A stretch of DNA of 64,000 nucleotides from Proteromonas lacertae (GCA_002245135.1 NGBS01000873.1:62001-126000); one strand, 5' to 3'; counted from the first letter of the stretch, positions 1-10,521 are shown. Notes: generated from the sequence alone by a model not told the origin. A program made the numbers and translations.

Positions 1-727
1 AGCTTCATATGGATTAAAATATATTCATTCATTATATTATTGTGAATAATAGCATAAAAATATTCTTAGCTAATATATTTTACCAAATTCGTCAAGAATA
101 AAAGGAGATAGTAATAGGAAAACTCAATATAATTGAAAAATATATTCAATTTACACCATCAGTCCATATGTTTTATCATATAGTGAACAAATTCAACAAA
201 CAGTTAATATAAATGAAGATGAAGTAGTCCAAGATCACAATAAAGTGACAAACATATTCGTTTTTATAGACGTATATAATTTTTAGTTTTAGTATTTTTG
301 TATGCTGTGTTAATAATTTACCCTGTTAAAGTTGTAAAAAAAATATTTTGTTAAATGTTATGCTACTACGATGGTTAAATGGAAGATGAATAGACAAATC
401 AACTATGTATTTATTTAGTTCTCTATATATTTTAGACTTACTTGATTTCACCGTATTAGGTAATTATTATTTTGATAATATAGAGAAATGACTTATATTA
501 CCAATTATTAACATAATTACATTATAATTTAACTATCATGATTATAAACATAATTAAATCATCATATTTATCAAAAATATATGAACAATATTCATTATTG
601 ATAATGCAACATGCAATTAACCAAGTGGAGGTAGATAGTAATTATTTTGGTAAATTTGAAGATTGAACTTGGTCAATTACATAATTTTTATACTTATTTA
701 TATATTATTTAAACTATATATATTATT
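1..727. other. intergenic, no supported gene
   Basis: No gene can be supported here. One frame on the + strand stays open for 47 codons (146-286) with fairly normal amino-acid composition and ends in TAG. It has no usable start, no splice partner I could join, and no recognisable motif. It could be a decayed exon or chance in AT-rich DNA. Confidence 0.4.
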
Positions 728-1030
728 ATGAACTTTGAACTATTATATTTAAATGATATAATGATGATTGTTATGAAAGTTTCTTTCATATTATTTGCAT
801 TTATTATGGCTAATTACATAAATATAACAAATAATTATAAAAATATAATCTATTTATCATCCTTAACTATTATTATTATCATAATCTTTATAATAATTAA
901 AGTCTTTCTCAAGAAATTCTTAAGTTTTTTGTTAACACATATATCCAACGGCTGTAAGTACGGTGTGCATCTAGGCGGTATCATTATTACAATTATCTTA
1001 TTTTTGATACATAAATCTATTGCATTTTAG
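728..1030 (+). CDS. possible small membrane protein
   Basis: An ATG-started open frame of 100 codons. The translation has two or three hydrophobic stretches (roughly residues 11-30, 39-62 and 79-97) separated by short lysine-bearing loops, as in a small multi-pass membrane protein. I recognise no family. It lies alone between empty sequence and a foldback repeat, so it may equally be chance: AT-rich DNA readily produces Ile/Leu/Phe-rich frames. No intron or neighbour supports it. Confidence 0.25.
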   Translation: MNFELLYLNDIMMIVMKVSFILFAFIMANYINITNNYKNIIYLSSLTIIIIIIFIIIKVFLKKFLSFLLTHISNGCKYGVHLGGIIITIILFLIHKSIAF

Positions 1031-1043
1031 TTATAGTTGTTGT

Positions 1044-1077
1044 TCCCCGTATGGCTGAAATCCCCGTATGGCGAAAT
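1044..1077. repeat. 17-bp tandem duplication, GC-rich
   Basis: Two adjacent copies of a 17-bp unit beginning TCCCCGTATGGC (1044-1060 and 1061-1077), with small differences at the 3' end of the unit. The C/G-rich core stands out from its AT-rich surroundings and sits about 25 bp outside the left edge of the foldback repeat. Confidence 0.7.
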
Positions 1078-1101
1078 TCTATATTGCAGAATGATTAAAT
1101 A

Positions 1102-1614
1102 AAAACTAATATGATATTCATGATGTTCGGAGTTAGTTATTAACAAATATATAGTTAGTTTGTCATATGACCTACATCTGTGATCTACTTTTTTATGAAC
1201 TTCATTATTCTCAATATTATACTAATTTTCTTTACATTCTCTATTTTAATGTTTCAGCCACTACTACAGTCTAAAATACATTATCTGATATGAATAGAAT
1301 ACACTATCTTTATGTTAAGGTAGTGAAAACAGAAAAAAGAAAAAAAATAATCAAGCCTCACTTAAGCCAGCTGTTTAAAATCTTTTTTTAAATAAGCTGT
1401 TGTTATATTTATTGCAATATATTTATATCAGATAATGTATTTTAGACTGTAGCAGTGACTGAAACATTAAAATAGAAAAAATAATAATATTAGTTTAACG
1501 TTAAGAATAATGAAGTTCATAAAAAAGTAGATCACAGATGTGGGTCATATGACAAACTAACTATATATTTGTAAATATCTCTTTATAACTAAGATAAAAA
1601 TGATATTAGTTTGT
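1102..1614. repeat. foldback inverted repeat, MITE-like
   Basis: Two long inverted arms (about 1143-1285 and 1428-1572) match closely as reverse complements. They contain, for example, TTTGTCATATGAC, CATCTGTGATCTACTTTTTT and CAGTCTAAAATACATTATC on the left and their complements on the right. Weaker pairing continues outwards to about 1102 and 1614 (ACTAATAT against ATATTAGT). The central part of about 140 bp is not paired and has no coding frame. This is the structure expected of a foldback or miniature inverted-repeat transposable element. No transposase gene is nearby, and I could not define a target-site duplication with confidence. Confidence 0.75.
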
Positions 1615-1824
1615 TTTAAAAGTAATTGTATGATGAAAGAGACTCAACGGCGTACAACACTTCTACTAATCTTTTCATAGATTGTATAGCTAATTCTAAA
1701 ATACACTTGGAAAAAAATGTTATTCTAACAGCAGATATCATTTACCAAACATCATCTTAATCACATTTTATTCATTTTTACACATTCATTTGATTTTTAA
1801 ATTCAATATATATCAAACCTTCAA

Positions 1825-1897
1825 GCTGTGATAGATCAGTTGGGAGAGCGTTAGACTGAAGATCTAAAGGTCACTGGTTCAATCCCGGCTCATAGCG
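1825..1897 (+). tRNA. tRNA-Phe (GAA)
   Basis: A 73-nt cloverleaf. The acceptor stem is GCTGTGA/TCATAGC (one G-U pair), the anticodon stem is TTAGA/TCTAA with loop CTGAAGA giving anticodon GAA, and the T-loop is TTCAATC. There is no intron and CCA is not encoded. Two non-canonical oppositions are visible: A11 against G24 in the D stem and A49 against C65 at the base of the T stem. It is followed directly by a T-run that suits RNA polymerase III termination. Confidence 0.85.
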
Positions 1898-1900
1898 TTA

Positions 1901-1906
1901 TTTTTT
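1901..1906 (+). terminator. RNA polymerase III terminator (T6)
   Basis: A run of six T begins four bases after the tRNA-Phe and is followed by further T-rich sequence, the standard Pol III stop signal. Confidence 0.7.
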
Positions 1907-2002
1907 CTTTTCTCTTTTCCGCCTTATTATGAATCAATATATTATGACATATACTTATATTTCCTTGATTCACAACAAAATTATTAATAAAATAATAATA
2001 AT

Positions 2003-5000
2003 TTAAAATCTTGTTACTTCACCTTCTTCACCTTCATCTTCTTCCTCTATTAAGTCATCTTCATATTTATCTTCATCATTTTCTTTATCTTTATCTTTTA
2101 GTTTATCTTCTGCTAGTTTTAATTCATCTAATTCTTCTTTAGTCATTTGATTGGGTCTATCTTTATCTGTCGGTAGCGGAGTTGATCCTAATTTCAGCTT
2201 GTTTAATAAAGTTATTTCATCTAGTTCTTTAGAAGGATTTTCATCTTTTTTATTTTCTTCTTTTGTATTGCTTGTATTTTTTGAACTAATTGTATTACCT
2301 GTTTTACCTGTACTTCCTGTACTTGTTGAGCCACTTGGAGTACTTGTCGAACCAGATGTTGGATATACTTTTGTTACTTTTAGACAAGTAAACCATTTCG
2401 ATACTTTACTTGAATCATAATATATTTTATATATTTTAGGAATTATCATCAAACAACTACATAATAAACCAGCAAATCCAATACTTACTACATTAAATAT
2501 TAATCTCTGATTAGGTTGGTATATAATCATTGTATTTACACTAAAATAGGCTAATATAAACACACAAATAAAGAAAACAGAAGTAGCTAATGCTTTTGAT
2601 TCATTATAAGCATCATCAGTTTTTCGAGTTGTCCAAGAAAAGAATATTCCAAATCCAGCGATTATATACAAAAATACTAATGCTAATACACTATATACTA
2701 TATTATTTTCACAACTTTTTACAAAGACTTTTTCTACTGTGATACTATATTCATCAGAATATGTTATGCTTCTATAAACAGTATCATAAATCAAACTACT
2801 GATTATACTATAAACTATCCAAACAAACGATATTGATAAACTCAATACTATTATTGCTTGACTGGAAATACGAACTCTTTCCATCTTACTGTTATTATAA
2901 ATCAAGTGAATTCTCCAGGATTTTAATACTATCGTTGTCATTGAGTTTATTATACAACCAAGCAATAATATATCACCAATTATACATTCTAAATCACTTT
3001 CCAATAAAAATTGTTGAAGTGTAGCTGCAAATAGCAATAGAATGTTCGATATTATTGCATATACTAATATTATTAAACTTGATCTTTTTATCACATGTTG
3101 TTGTTTATTAATCACTACTAATACAAATAGTATTATAAAAATTAAAACATAAACTCCAAATATAACATATATAGCTACTAAACAATCATCACTATATTCA
3201 AAATATCTTATTGTTGGACCATTATAACATTCTTCATTTGTCTCTTTGTATGGTATTATCATATAACTCAAATCTGGATAAATCTTTATTAAACTATGAG
3301 CTTGAGTTATTTGACTTAAATATAATTCATGACTGATTGTATTACTTTCACTTCCTTCAATATGACCAAATGCACAAGACAATGATATACTCTGAAATAA
3401 GATTTGAGTGTAAAGTATTATATTCTTATCATTCCTCTCTAATCCATCTTCATCAATTACTTTTAATGCATTATTGTAACAATCTAAAAATGATCTAAAT
3501 ACACAATCTAATGCAGCTATTGCTTCAGATACTTTGATTTCTGAACCTACACGTTTTTTAACAAATTCTTCAAATAATAAAACAGATATATCTCGAACAT
3601 CACCATTATATGATGATATTATCAGAAAATTTGTTAAATTATTGTCCAAGTCTTTATCAAGGTAATAATATTCATAATTGTATAATAAATGATTATATCT
3701 TCCCATTGGAATTGAATGATTAAAGTAAATCGTTAAAAATTCTTTCAATACTGATTCTTTTAGAAAATTCAATATTATTGTACTTGTTTCGCTTGATATT
3801 AAATCAGAGTAGAATGTTTCAAAATCTTCTTCCATATCAGTGAAATTTAAACCAAAATTATATTCTTCCATTTTTGTAGATGTTTCATTTATCTCATTCT
3901 TTATACTTTCAATAAATTTTAATTCATTTTCATCATTATAAATAAACATTATTCGAGAACATTTGATCCTTTCTAAATAGCTTAATGTAATATTCTTATA
4001 ATGGTTTAAAGGAAAAGAATAACCTATAACATATTTATTACAATCTCTTTCTTCTACTTTGGCTATACTGAAGAATAATTGTTCTCCTGTATTATTCATT
4101 TTTCTAACTACCAAATCATGACAATACACTGAAGGACATCCAAATATAAAATTAACTTCATCATTTGATAGGAGTTTCTTCACTTTTGATTCATCTTCAG
4201 AAGTATGATATAATATCACTATTTCAATTATAAACTTGTTTTCATTTGCATTTTTATCAAATATCAATACATTCATCTCTAATAACAACAATTTTGATAA
4301 CTTCTTATAGATTGGGTAATAATCCAATACTAAACCAACATGCATTGGATTGAGAAATTTCTCTGTCTGTAATGGTATGGGAGATAACATTGTTGAATAA
4401 TCTGTAATATCAACCTTCTTATGATTCTTATTAACAACTCCTTTATATAGTCTTCTTTGCACATAACAACTATTTTGAACATATAATAAACCAGATGGAG
4501 ATTGATATTCATGATATCGTATCGATTTCATTATCACTTCTGGATCTATTGATAGACTGTTATTAACCACTTGAACCCATAAATTTATCATTGAATATAT
4601 TATTTCTAAATCTGCTATAGAATAGAAAGATGCTGAATCGGGATAACTATCATACAAATATGAATTGAATTCTTCTACTTCAGAATTTAAAAAAGGGTAA
4701 TTTTGTTCAGATAATGATCTGGTATAAGTTGATATGTAATTCCATCCATCTATCACCATAAAATCACTTTCATCATATCTATTTAATTCGATTATAAAAA
4801 AGTATATGTCTTTATAAGTGAATAATTGAATGTAGGATAGTATGTTAAAAGTCTCTTTGTTATATGTTGCTAAATAAAGGACTGCACAACTTCCATTATC
4901 GGAATAAATACTACATTTTGACAATTCATTCTTTATATAGAATATATCATTTTTTATTTTTTCCAAAATATCATTTACATATAAAAACTTATAACCAATA

Positions 5001-6340
5001 TCTGAAACATTATATAATCCTAACATATAATCAAATGTTTCTGCTCTTTCTTCTTCAATTATTATATATATAAAATCAGATATTGGAAGACTGAATTTAT
5101 ATAGATTATTTCCATATACACTAGTAGCTGAACCACCATTTAAAATATACTTTGATTCTACTTCTATAGCAGAATCTAAATTGAAAATTGCTATTTTGGA
5201 TTTTTCAGATATTCTATCTAGACTATCACTGCTTGCATTGAATGGAATTGTCATAAATATAACTGATAAACCAATATCATTATTATCATCCAAAAAACGA
5301 ACTAATTCATCTCCAAAATCTTTGTCAATTTCATAACTTCCAAAATATAAGTTGATATTATATTGTTTCAAAAATTCGGAAGATTGTTGAAGAACATAAA
5401 GTCTATCTAATAATGTGTAAACTAATGAAATTGTTAAACTATATTTCTTTCGGAAGAATATTCCTATATTCAAAGGCAGCAATTCAAATATACCAATTGA
5501 ATTTCTTGCATCACATCTTTTTAAACTATCTCTACCAATAAATATATCATTAGTTATTCTCATTATTTTTACTTCATCTTTTGGTTTATATATTAAAACA
5601 ATATTCTTTTCAAAGTGATTATTATTATTAATCTTTACTTCACCTTCTATTGTATTTACTATACTTTCATATAAATATGATCTATATGTGTTATAATCAC
5701 AACTATCTGATATTTTCATTGCTTTACATATTATTAACATGGTTGAGAATAATGAAGATATACTATAATCTTCTACACTTGGATCTAATACAGCTTTGCT
5801 ATGTATATCATCTAATAACAAATAATAAAGCTTTGACAATTCATTATTTTCTATTCTTTTTATTGGAACACTGTTTACTGTACTAAAAAATACATTTGAA
5901 CAATGAGGATGAGTAAAACTAGATATAACTATTATTGTTGATTGATAAATATCTTCAATATTTTTCACTTTTTCCAAGAATAGTTCTTTTATTTCATCAT
6001 TTTGTTCAAAGAAAATATAATACAAACCACCATGAACAGAATTATTTGCAATATTTTCCCATTTTAAACTAAATTTATCTAAATCACTATCATATTGCTT
6101 ATAAACTATATTTACATCATAATGATTCGATAAATCATCTACAGTTTTATAATAATCAGAATATTTTGGATCTATAAAGAACAGTCCTTTACCATAGGTA
6201 CTAAAACTGTACTGTCGAGTATAATATTCAAATCGATCATTAAGATATACTTCTGGAAATAAACCATTTACATATACATTCTCAGAACAAATAGTCATAA
6301 TTCCTAAAATTGGACTTTTAAAAAGCACTATTAATTCCAT
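2003..6340 (-). CDS. class C (GABA-B-like) GPCR with stacked PBP1 domains
   Basis: A single open exon of 1445 codons. Roughly residues 15-240, 270-670 and 680-1010 resemble type 1 periplasmic-binding-protein (Venus flytrap) folds. The middle one carries a C-terminal segment near residue 640 (SPSGLLYVQNSCYVQRRLYKG) like urea/amide-binding ABC receptors. A seven-helix 7tm_3 domain follows (about 1050-1320), with IKRSSLIIL after helix 1, KSWRIHLIY after helix 3 and NESKAL before helix 6. The cytoplasmic tail has Ser/Thr/Gly repeats and then an acidic Lys/Glu-rich end. It should be a plasma-membrane receptor for a small ligand. The N-terminus is only weakly signal-like, so a short upstream exon with the signal peptide may be missing. 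The receptor call is firm; the number of binding domains and the ligand are inference. Confidence 0.85.
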   Translation of the reverse strand: MELIVLFKSPILGIMTICSENVYVNGLFPEVYLNDRFEYYTRQYSFSTYGKGLFFIDPKYSDYYKTVDDLSNHYDVNIVYKQYDSDLDKFSLKWENIANNSVHGGLYYIFFEQNDEIKELFLEKVKNIEDIYQSTIIVISSFTHPHCSNVFFSTVNSVPIKRIENNELSKLYYLLLDDIHSKAVLDPSVEDYSISSLFSTMLIICKAMKISDSCDYNTYRSYLYESIVNTIEGEVKINNNNHFEKNIVLIYKPKDEVKIMRITNDIFIGRDSLKRCDARNSIGIFELLPLNIGIFFRKKYSLTISLVYTLLDRLYVLQQSSEFLKQYNINLYFGSYEIDKDFGDELVRFLDDNNDIGLSVIFMTIPFNASSDSLDRISEKSKIAIFNLDSAIEVESKYILNGGSATSVYGNNLYKFSLPISDFIYIIIEEERAETFDYMLGLYNVSDIGYKFLYVNDILEKIKNDIFYIKNELSKCSIYSDNGSCAVLYLATYNKETFNILSYIQLFTYKDIYFFIIELNRYDESDFMVIDGWNYISTYTRSLSEQNYPFLNSEVEEFNSYLYDSYPDSASFYSIADLEIIYSMINLWVQVVNNSLSIDPEVIMKSIRYHEYQSPSGLLYVQNSCYVQRRLYKGVVNKNHKKVDITDYSTMLSPIPLQTEKFLNPMHVGLVLDYYPIYKKLSKLLLLEMNVLIFDKNANENKFIIEIVILYHTSEDESKVKKLLSNDEVNFIFGCPSVYCHDLVVRKMNNTGEQLFFSIAKVEERDCNKYVIGYSFPLNHYKNITLSYLERIKCSRIMFIYNDENELKFIESIKNEINETSTKMEEYNFGLNFTDMEEDFETFYSDLISSETSTIILNFLKESVLKEFLTIYFNHSIPMGRYNHLLYNYEYYYLDKDLDNNLTNFLIISSYNGDVRDISVLLFEEFVKKRVGSEIKVSEAIAALDCVFRSFLDCYNNALKVIDEDGLERNDKNIILYTQILFQSISLSCAFGHIEGSESNTISHELYLSQITQAHSLIKIYPDLSYMIIPYKETNEECYNGPTIRYFEYSDDCLVAIYVIFGVYVLIFIILFVLVVINKQQHVIKRSSLIILVYAIISNILLLFAATLQQFLLESDLECIIGDILLLGCIINSMTTIVLKSWRIHLIYNNSKMERVRISSQAIIVLSLSISFVWIVYSIISSLIYDTVYRSITYSDEYSITVEKVFVKSCENNIVYSVLALVFLYIIAGFGIFFSWTTRKTDDAYNESKALATSVFFICVFILAYFSVNTMIIYQPNQRLIFNVVSIGFAGLLCSCLMIIPKIYKIYYDSSKVSKWFTCLKVTKVYPTSGSTSTPSGSTSTGSTGKTGNTISSKNTSNTKEENKKDENPSKELDEITLLNKLKLGSTPLPTDKDRPNQMTKEELDELKLAEDKLKDKDKENDEDKYEDDLIEEEDEGEEGEVTRF

Positions 6341-6915
6341 TAAACAACATTATATCCATATCTCAGATAAGAATCGTATTCAACGCATTTGTTGGATGAA
6401 TTACATTAGGTAAATGGAACAACAATACTACCTACTTCATGATGATGATGATACTGGTTTATCTGGATGTTTATTTCACATGATCATATTTTAATCAAGA
6501 ATAACTATGATAATGTGAGATTTGATGAATGTATAAATCAGAATTATGTATTATTAAGGCTAATAATACTCAATAGGATGATTATTATATTAGTTTTCAC
6601 TTCAGTCAAGAATTGATTTAATATACATCCTAATTCTCTGTAATTTATATGTCTCTGTTTAGTACTATAAAAGTATTCATCCTGTCAATTATATAAGTTT
6701 CAACTGTATTTACAAACATAAACACTTTTTTATTACATTTTCCTCTATTCTCATTACTTTCATATAGCTGATTTTGAATAAACATTTTTGTTTGGTTGAA
6801 ATATAAATTCTGATTGAAAAAACAAAAATATGTAATTATGTAATTCACAGGTAAAAATTACACATGAAAAGTTATTCATTTTGAAATATCTTTTTCATCA
6901 TCTTTTAAAAATATA
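6341..6915. other. intergenic, nothing recognised
   Basis: 575 bp between the divergent GPCR (minus) and zinc-ribbon (plus) genes. It presumably holds both promoters and perhaps a short 5' exon of the GPCR gene, but I found no signal-peptide exon with a convincing GTAT donor. A 67-codon frame on the minus strand (6645-6848) has no supporting evidence. Confidence 0.4.
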
Positions 6916-7570
6916 ATGTCAGAACAATCAGGTGAGAAGCTTCCTTCAGCAAGTCTTAAGTTAGTTCTTAGTGATTCTTCTTTCAACCAGAAAGCTATGG
7001 ATCAAAATTCGTATACACCAACCAACAAACCTGTAACATCGCCTAATAATAAAAATTGTCCAAGATGCCAATTTCCATGAAAAATTAAGCAAATATTGTT
7101 CTGAATGTGGATATAAGTATATTTTAGGAATTAATTATTTATGTAGATTATTTTTGGAAGAAACATCTACTACTGTTCAGCCGAGTGTTAGTTCTCCGAA
7201 TGGAGTGATAGTTCCTCCAGCTACACATAATGCAGGGTATATATTGGGTTTTCTATAATATAAAATAGTGGATATAGTGTTCCTAGTTCTCCTAAAACTT
7301 TCAATTATGGTGAGCTTAGTATATAATAATGTGATGGTATTAAAGAAAATGAGAAACATGAAATATACATTTAATGATCTAATAGTAGAAAGAAAAGAAA
7401 TCCTTTATAATAATGATTTGTTAGTAGAAATATTTCCATATATTATAGAGAAAGGAGAGTATCATTTGAAAAGCGATGAATGGAAAAGTATTAACTATAA
7501 AGAAATGGATGTGAGTAGTATATTAATAGATGATGAAAATGTAGTGTTATTAGAAATTGAAATGATTTAA
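6916..7570 (+). CDS. zinc-ribbon protein of unknown function
   Basis: Reconstructed from four exons with three tiny introns: 7117-7146 (30 nt), 7237-7268 (32 nt) and 7319-7345 (27 nt). All begin GTATAT, and all exon phases agree. The start is ATG at 6916 and the stop is TAA at 7568. The protein (about 180 aa) has a low-complexity N-terminus, then a CxxC...CxxC zinc ribbon (CPRCQF then KYCSECGYK), a Ser/Pro/Thr linker and a charged C-terminal domain (from about 7346). The reading frame breaks once inside the ribbon: frame 0 meets TGA at 7078-7080, whereas skipping one base just upstream restores the second CxxC pair and everything after it. This may be a real frameshift or a sequence error near TTT/AAAAA runs. 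No family is recognised. Confidence 0.6.
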
Positions 7571-7706
7571 TAAATAATTGTCATATTGTAAATCTAAAAG
7601 GAAATAATATCAAAAGAATCTTGAAATGTTGAATAATTATTTATTTTTTATTGCTTAACAGAAATAATAATTATAAAAATATAATTGATAGAGATTATAA
7701 TTTTAT

Positions 7707-8681
7707 TTATTGTCTCCAATGTTTACCACAGTCATAACATGTTCCAAATACTGTCATTGGTTCATCAGCAGATCTAGTTTGTTTCTCATAATAGTTTGTA
7801 TGCATTGAATGACATTTTGGACATTCTAATAAACCTTCACTTTTTGTATTTTTTTCTAATATTTTCATCTTTAATTGCTCTACATCAGCAATTGCACTAT
7901 CAGATATAAAGTCTCGATATTGAGCATCAGCTTTTTTTTGATCATCACTTAAGAAATCATTCGCTGAATAACTAGCTAACTTTTCAGGAGATAACATTCC
8001 TGACAATAAATCAAAACAAATATTTTTATTTTTTGATAAATGGAATTTTATTGTTCTACATTGATTTGTATAAGAATCACCTTCAAATTTATTGTGAATT
8101 TCATTTTCTAATGAATTTACTACTTCAGCTAGTTCTTCTTCAGTCAGTTTACTATCCTCATTATTACTTCTCACAGTTTTATATAATAATATTCGTATTT
8201 TACTTCTATCTCCTGATATTTGATCTAGTTTAAGTGATAATCTTTCTTCTTTACTTAATTCATTTGAATTCTGTGGCTTTAGTGTTGGAGATTTTACTGT
8301 TGGGGATATGGAGGTTGGTGATACTACACTTTCACTAGAAGTAGATGTATTGGATTTAGGAGTATTTGATTTACTTTCAATCTCTTTTTTCCATTTATCA
8401 ATTAATTGCTTAGATAATTTTTGTAAATCATGATGTTGTGTTATAAATTCTTCTTTCGATTTTATTATACCCATATTTATTAACTTTCCTAATTGTGTTT
8501 TCTAAAACTAATAAAAAAACAAGAAATACTTTTAGATAGTCTTTTGTCATTGGAATCTTCATCAATTTTTGTATTACAGCATAGAGATGGTTTTCACTCT
8601 AAAAGTTATATTAATCAATAGTTGTACCTGCTCTTTTATTCCACTTTGTATTTCTTCTCTCAATCCCATGAGCACATCCAT
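7707..8681 (-). CDS. transcription elongation factor TFIIS
   Basis: TFIIS rescues backtracked RNA polymerase II by inserting an acidic hairpin into the active site and stimulating transcript cleavage. The gene has three exons (8681-8628, 8598-8530, 8501-7707) separated by introns of 29 and 28 nt, giving 305 aa, the usual size. The N-terminal exons supply the TFIIS N (LW-type) domain, with KTQLGKLIN after the second intron and KQLIDKWKK at its end. A Ser/Thr/Pro linker and the three-helix central domain (about 115-240) follow. The C-terminal zinc ribbon has CPKC and CYDC and the intact catalytic loop QTRSADEPMT with its Asp-Glu pair, ending CGKHWRQ. An in-frame stop shortly upstream fixes the ATG at 8681. 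A divergent paralogue lies at 13825-14843. Confidence 0.93.
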
Positions 8682-8953
8682 CGCAGTTATTGAGCAATAT
8701 CAACAAAAATGTTTTAAAAGATTTGGCTCGACTCATGTGAAAATGAAGATGAAGGTGTTTTTATCTCCAATTATATATTATAAACTCATTAGAATTACTT
8801 AAAATGGTTATATTTCTAACTATGTCTATCAACATCACTCATTTTATTAAATTTTAGTGTAGGTAGGATTAAAATACATTAGTATGAGAAAATATCACAT
8901 AAAAAATATAATTGTGGAAGAATCATTGTTAAATAATAAGAAGATCCTTTTTT

Positions 8954-9404
8954 ATGGCTAATACAAGTCTTTTGTCTGATAAACTGTATACTCACCATAT
9001 TAAACATTCTAGAAAGAATATATTTCTTCAAAACCGATTAAATATGAAGGTAATAAATGAAGAGTATGTAATTCAGCATTTTTCTTGAATAGAAGGACAA
9101 AAATAATTCAAAATGATGCGAACGAGATTAATAAGAGATCAACATTGATATTTGAGGATTATATTGTATTAATAACGTAAAATTTACGTTTATATAGAAT
9201 CAGGATGAAAAACCTGCTAATATGTATTGTTTTTATTATACTATATTAGACAAACTAATGATTTTCCAGAAATTATTCCACAAAAGAGAATACATGAAGA
9301 TAAAACAACAAATGTAAGAAAAATAACACTATTATTATATTTACGAATAGAATTATTGGAAATACGCAGATGATGTATTATTTAAAAGGATAAGAACTGT
9401 TTAA
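8954..9404 (+). CDS. small five-exon protein, unknown
   Basis: Exons 8954-9063, 9093-9165, 9198-9223, 9250-9313 and 9351-9404 join in frame to 108 codons plus TAA. The introns are 29, 32, 26 and 37 nt, and all are GT-AG with GTAT or GTAA donors. No exon is long enough to be seen as an ORF. The support is that four consecutive typical introns each restore a single open frame. The product begins MANTSLLSDKLYTHH, is rich in Lys, Asn and Ile, has a central LIFEDYI segment and ends in a basic stretch (FKRIRTV). I do not recognise it. It converges with the small minus-strand gene that ends at 9486. Confidence 0.55.
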
Positions 9405-9485
9405 GAAGACTGGTTCAAATGATCGATTAAGACAGAGAGTTCATGATGCATATCACTAATACCCTAAATATTATAAAGTTATTGC

Positions 9486-9644
9486 TTATACTGTTGGTGT
9501 TGGTGTTACTACTGATGGAGTTGCATTTTCTTCAATTGTTCTGGAAGCATCTTCATCTAATTCTGCCATAAATTCTGTTAATGCTTTGAGTACTTCTTGC
9601 TCATTAAGCTGTTTCTCGTGACTAATTTGAGTTACAACAGGCAT
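9486..9644 (-). CDS. possible small acidic protein
   Basis: An ATG-started frame of 52 codons: MPVVTQISHEKQLNEQEVLK, then an amphipathic, helix-forming stretch with acidic residues (about 12-38) and a Thr/Pro/Val tail. Composition looks like protein rather than chance, and the start lies 78 bp from the divergent EF-hand gene, as in other compact gene pairs here. The frame continues upstream without an ATG and I found no additional exon. The function is unknown. Confidence 0.4.
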   Translation of the reverse strand: MPVVTQISHEKQLNEQEVLKALTEFMAELDEDASRTIEENATPSVVTPTPTV

Positions 9645-9722
9645 AAATCGAAAATTATAAATGAATGAATCAAGCTGAATGTTTGAAGTATTGTGGTTTT
9701 TCAAAATAAAAAACAATAATAA

Positions 9723-10421
9723 ATGGGAAATGGTCAAAGTTCATTAGATAGTAAATATGTCAATATGATTAGAGACCAGTTTAATAAGCTAAAAGATGGA
9801 GATAAAAACTATTTAGTATTGAATTTAAATTAATTATTATGCAGGTGTTGGAACAAATTTTAAAATTAAAGGCACCAGCTCCATATCAATTGGATATGAC
9901 AGATGTTGCTGTTATATTTCTATTTGATACAAATTTAAACGGTTTTCTCACATTCGATGTATATTTTTAAGAATATTTTGTTGTTTAGGATTTAAAAAAT
10001 GGTGTTGAAGTATATGCAAAATATTATGGAGATCACAGTAATAATTCATACAAGAATCAATTTACAGGACTTTGTATTTGTAATTTGTGTTATGCAATGA
10101 AAGAGAAAGGTGAAGGTCCAATATCTACGTGGTTGTTGTCTTTAATTACAAATAGTCTTGCTTATAGAAAGAGTAGTAATTATACAATGTCTGTAGTTGA
10201 ACTACTATATAACGTATAATGTTTTTAATCATAAATAATAGTTTTTGAAAATAGAGCAAACCTCTGGTGTTCCGTTTGATAGATTTAGTGAAATATTGAA
10301 GAGTTATTTAGTTAAAAAGGAAAACAATCCAGATATTGTCCCAAAAGAAATGATTATTAATTTATCGAAACAATATCTAAGTGGTGTTGGAATATTAGTT
10401 GAATCAATTTTAGAAAGTTGA
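9723..10421 (+). CDS. N-myristoylated EF-hand-like protein
   Basis: Exons 9723-9815, 9845-9958, 9989-10213 and 10242-10421 join in phase 0 across introns of 29, 30 and 28 nt, giving 203 aa ending in TGA. The N-terminus MGNGQSS fits an N-myristoylation signal after Met removal. Residues around 60-70 (FDTNLNGFLTFDD) form one EF-hand loop with D/N/N/D-type ligands; intron 2 falls inside the hand. The remaining alpha-helical region, with a CxxC pair (CICNLC), does not show further clear hands. The layout recalls calcineurin-B or recoverin-like membrane-anchored calcium sensors, but only one loop is convincing. The gene is undetectable without splicing because no exon exceeds 225 nt. Confidence 0.6.
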
Positions 10422-10521
10422 TATAGGTTAATTTATTTATTTCAGATATGTTTTATGTATTCTATAGTTGATTATAATGTTGGAAAAAGCTCAAATAACA
10501 AATTGAAAAGATAAATTCATA

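Noticed and set aside
8569-8802. A plus-strand 77-codon frame upstream of TFIIS.
   Set aside because: It begins at TTG and is antisense to the first two TFIIS exons, which encode the TFIIS N-terminal domain.
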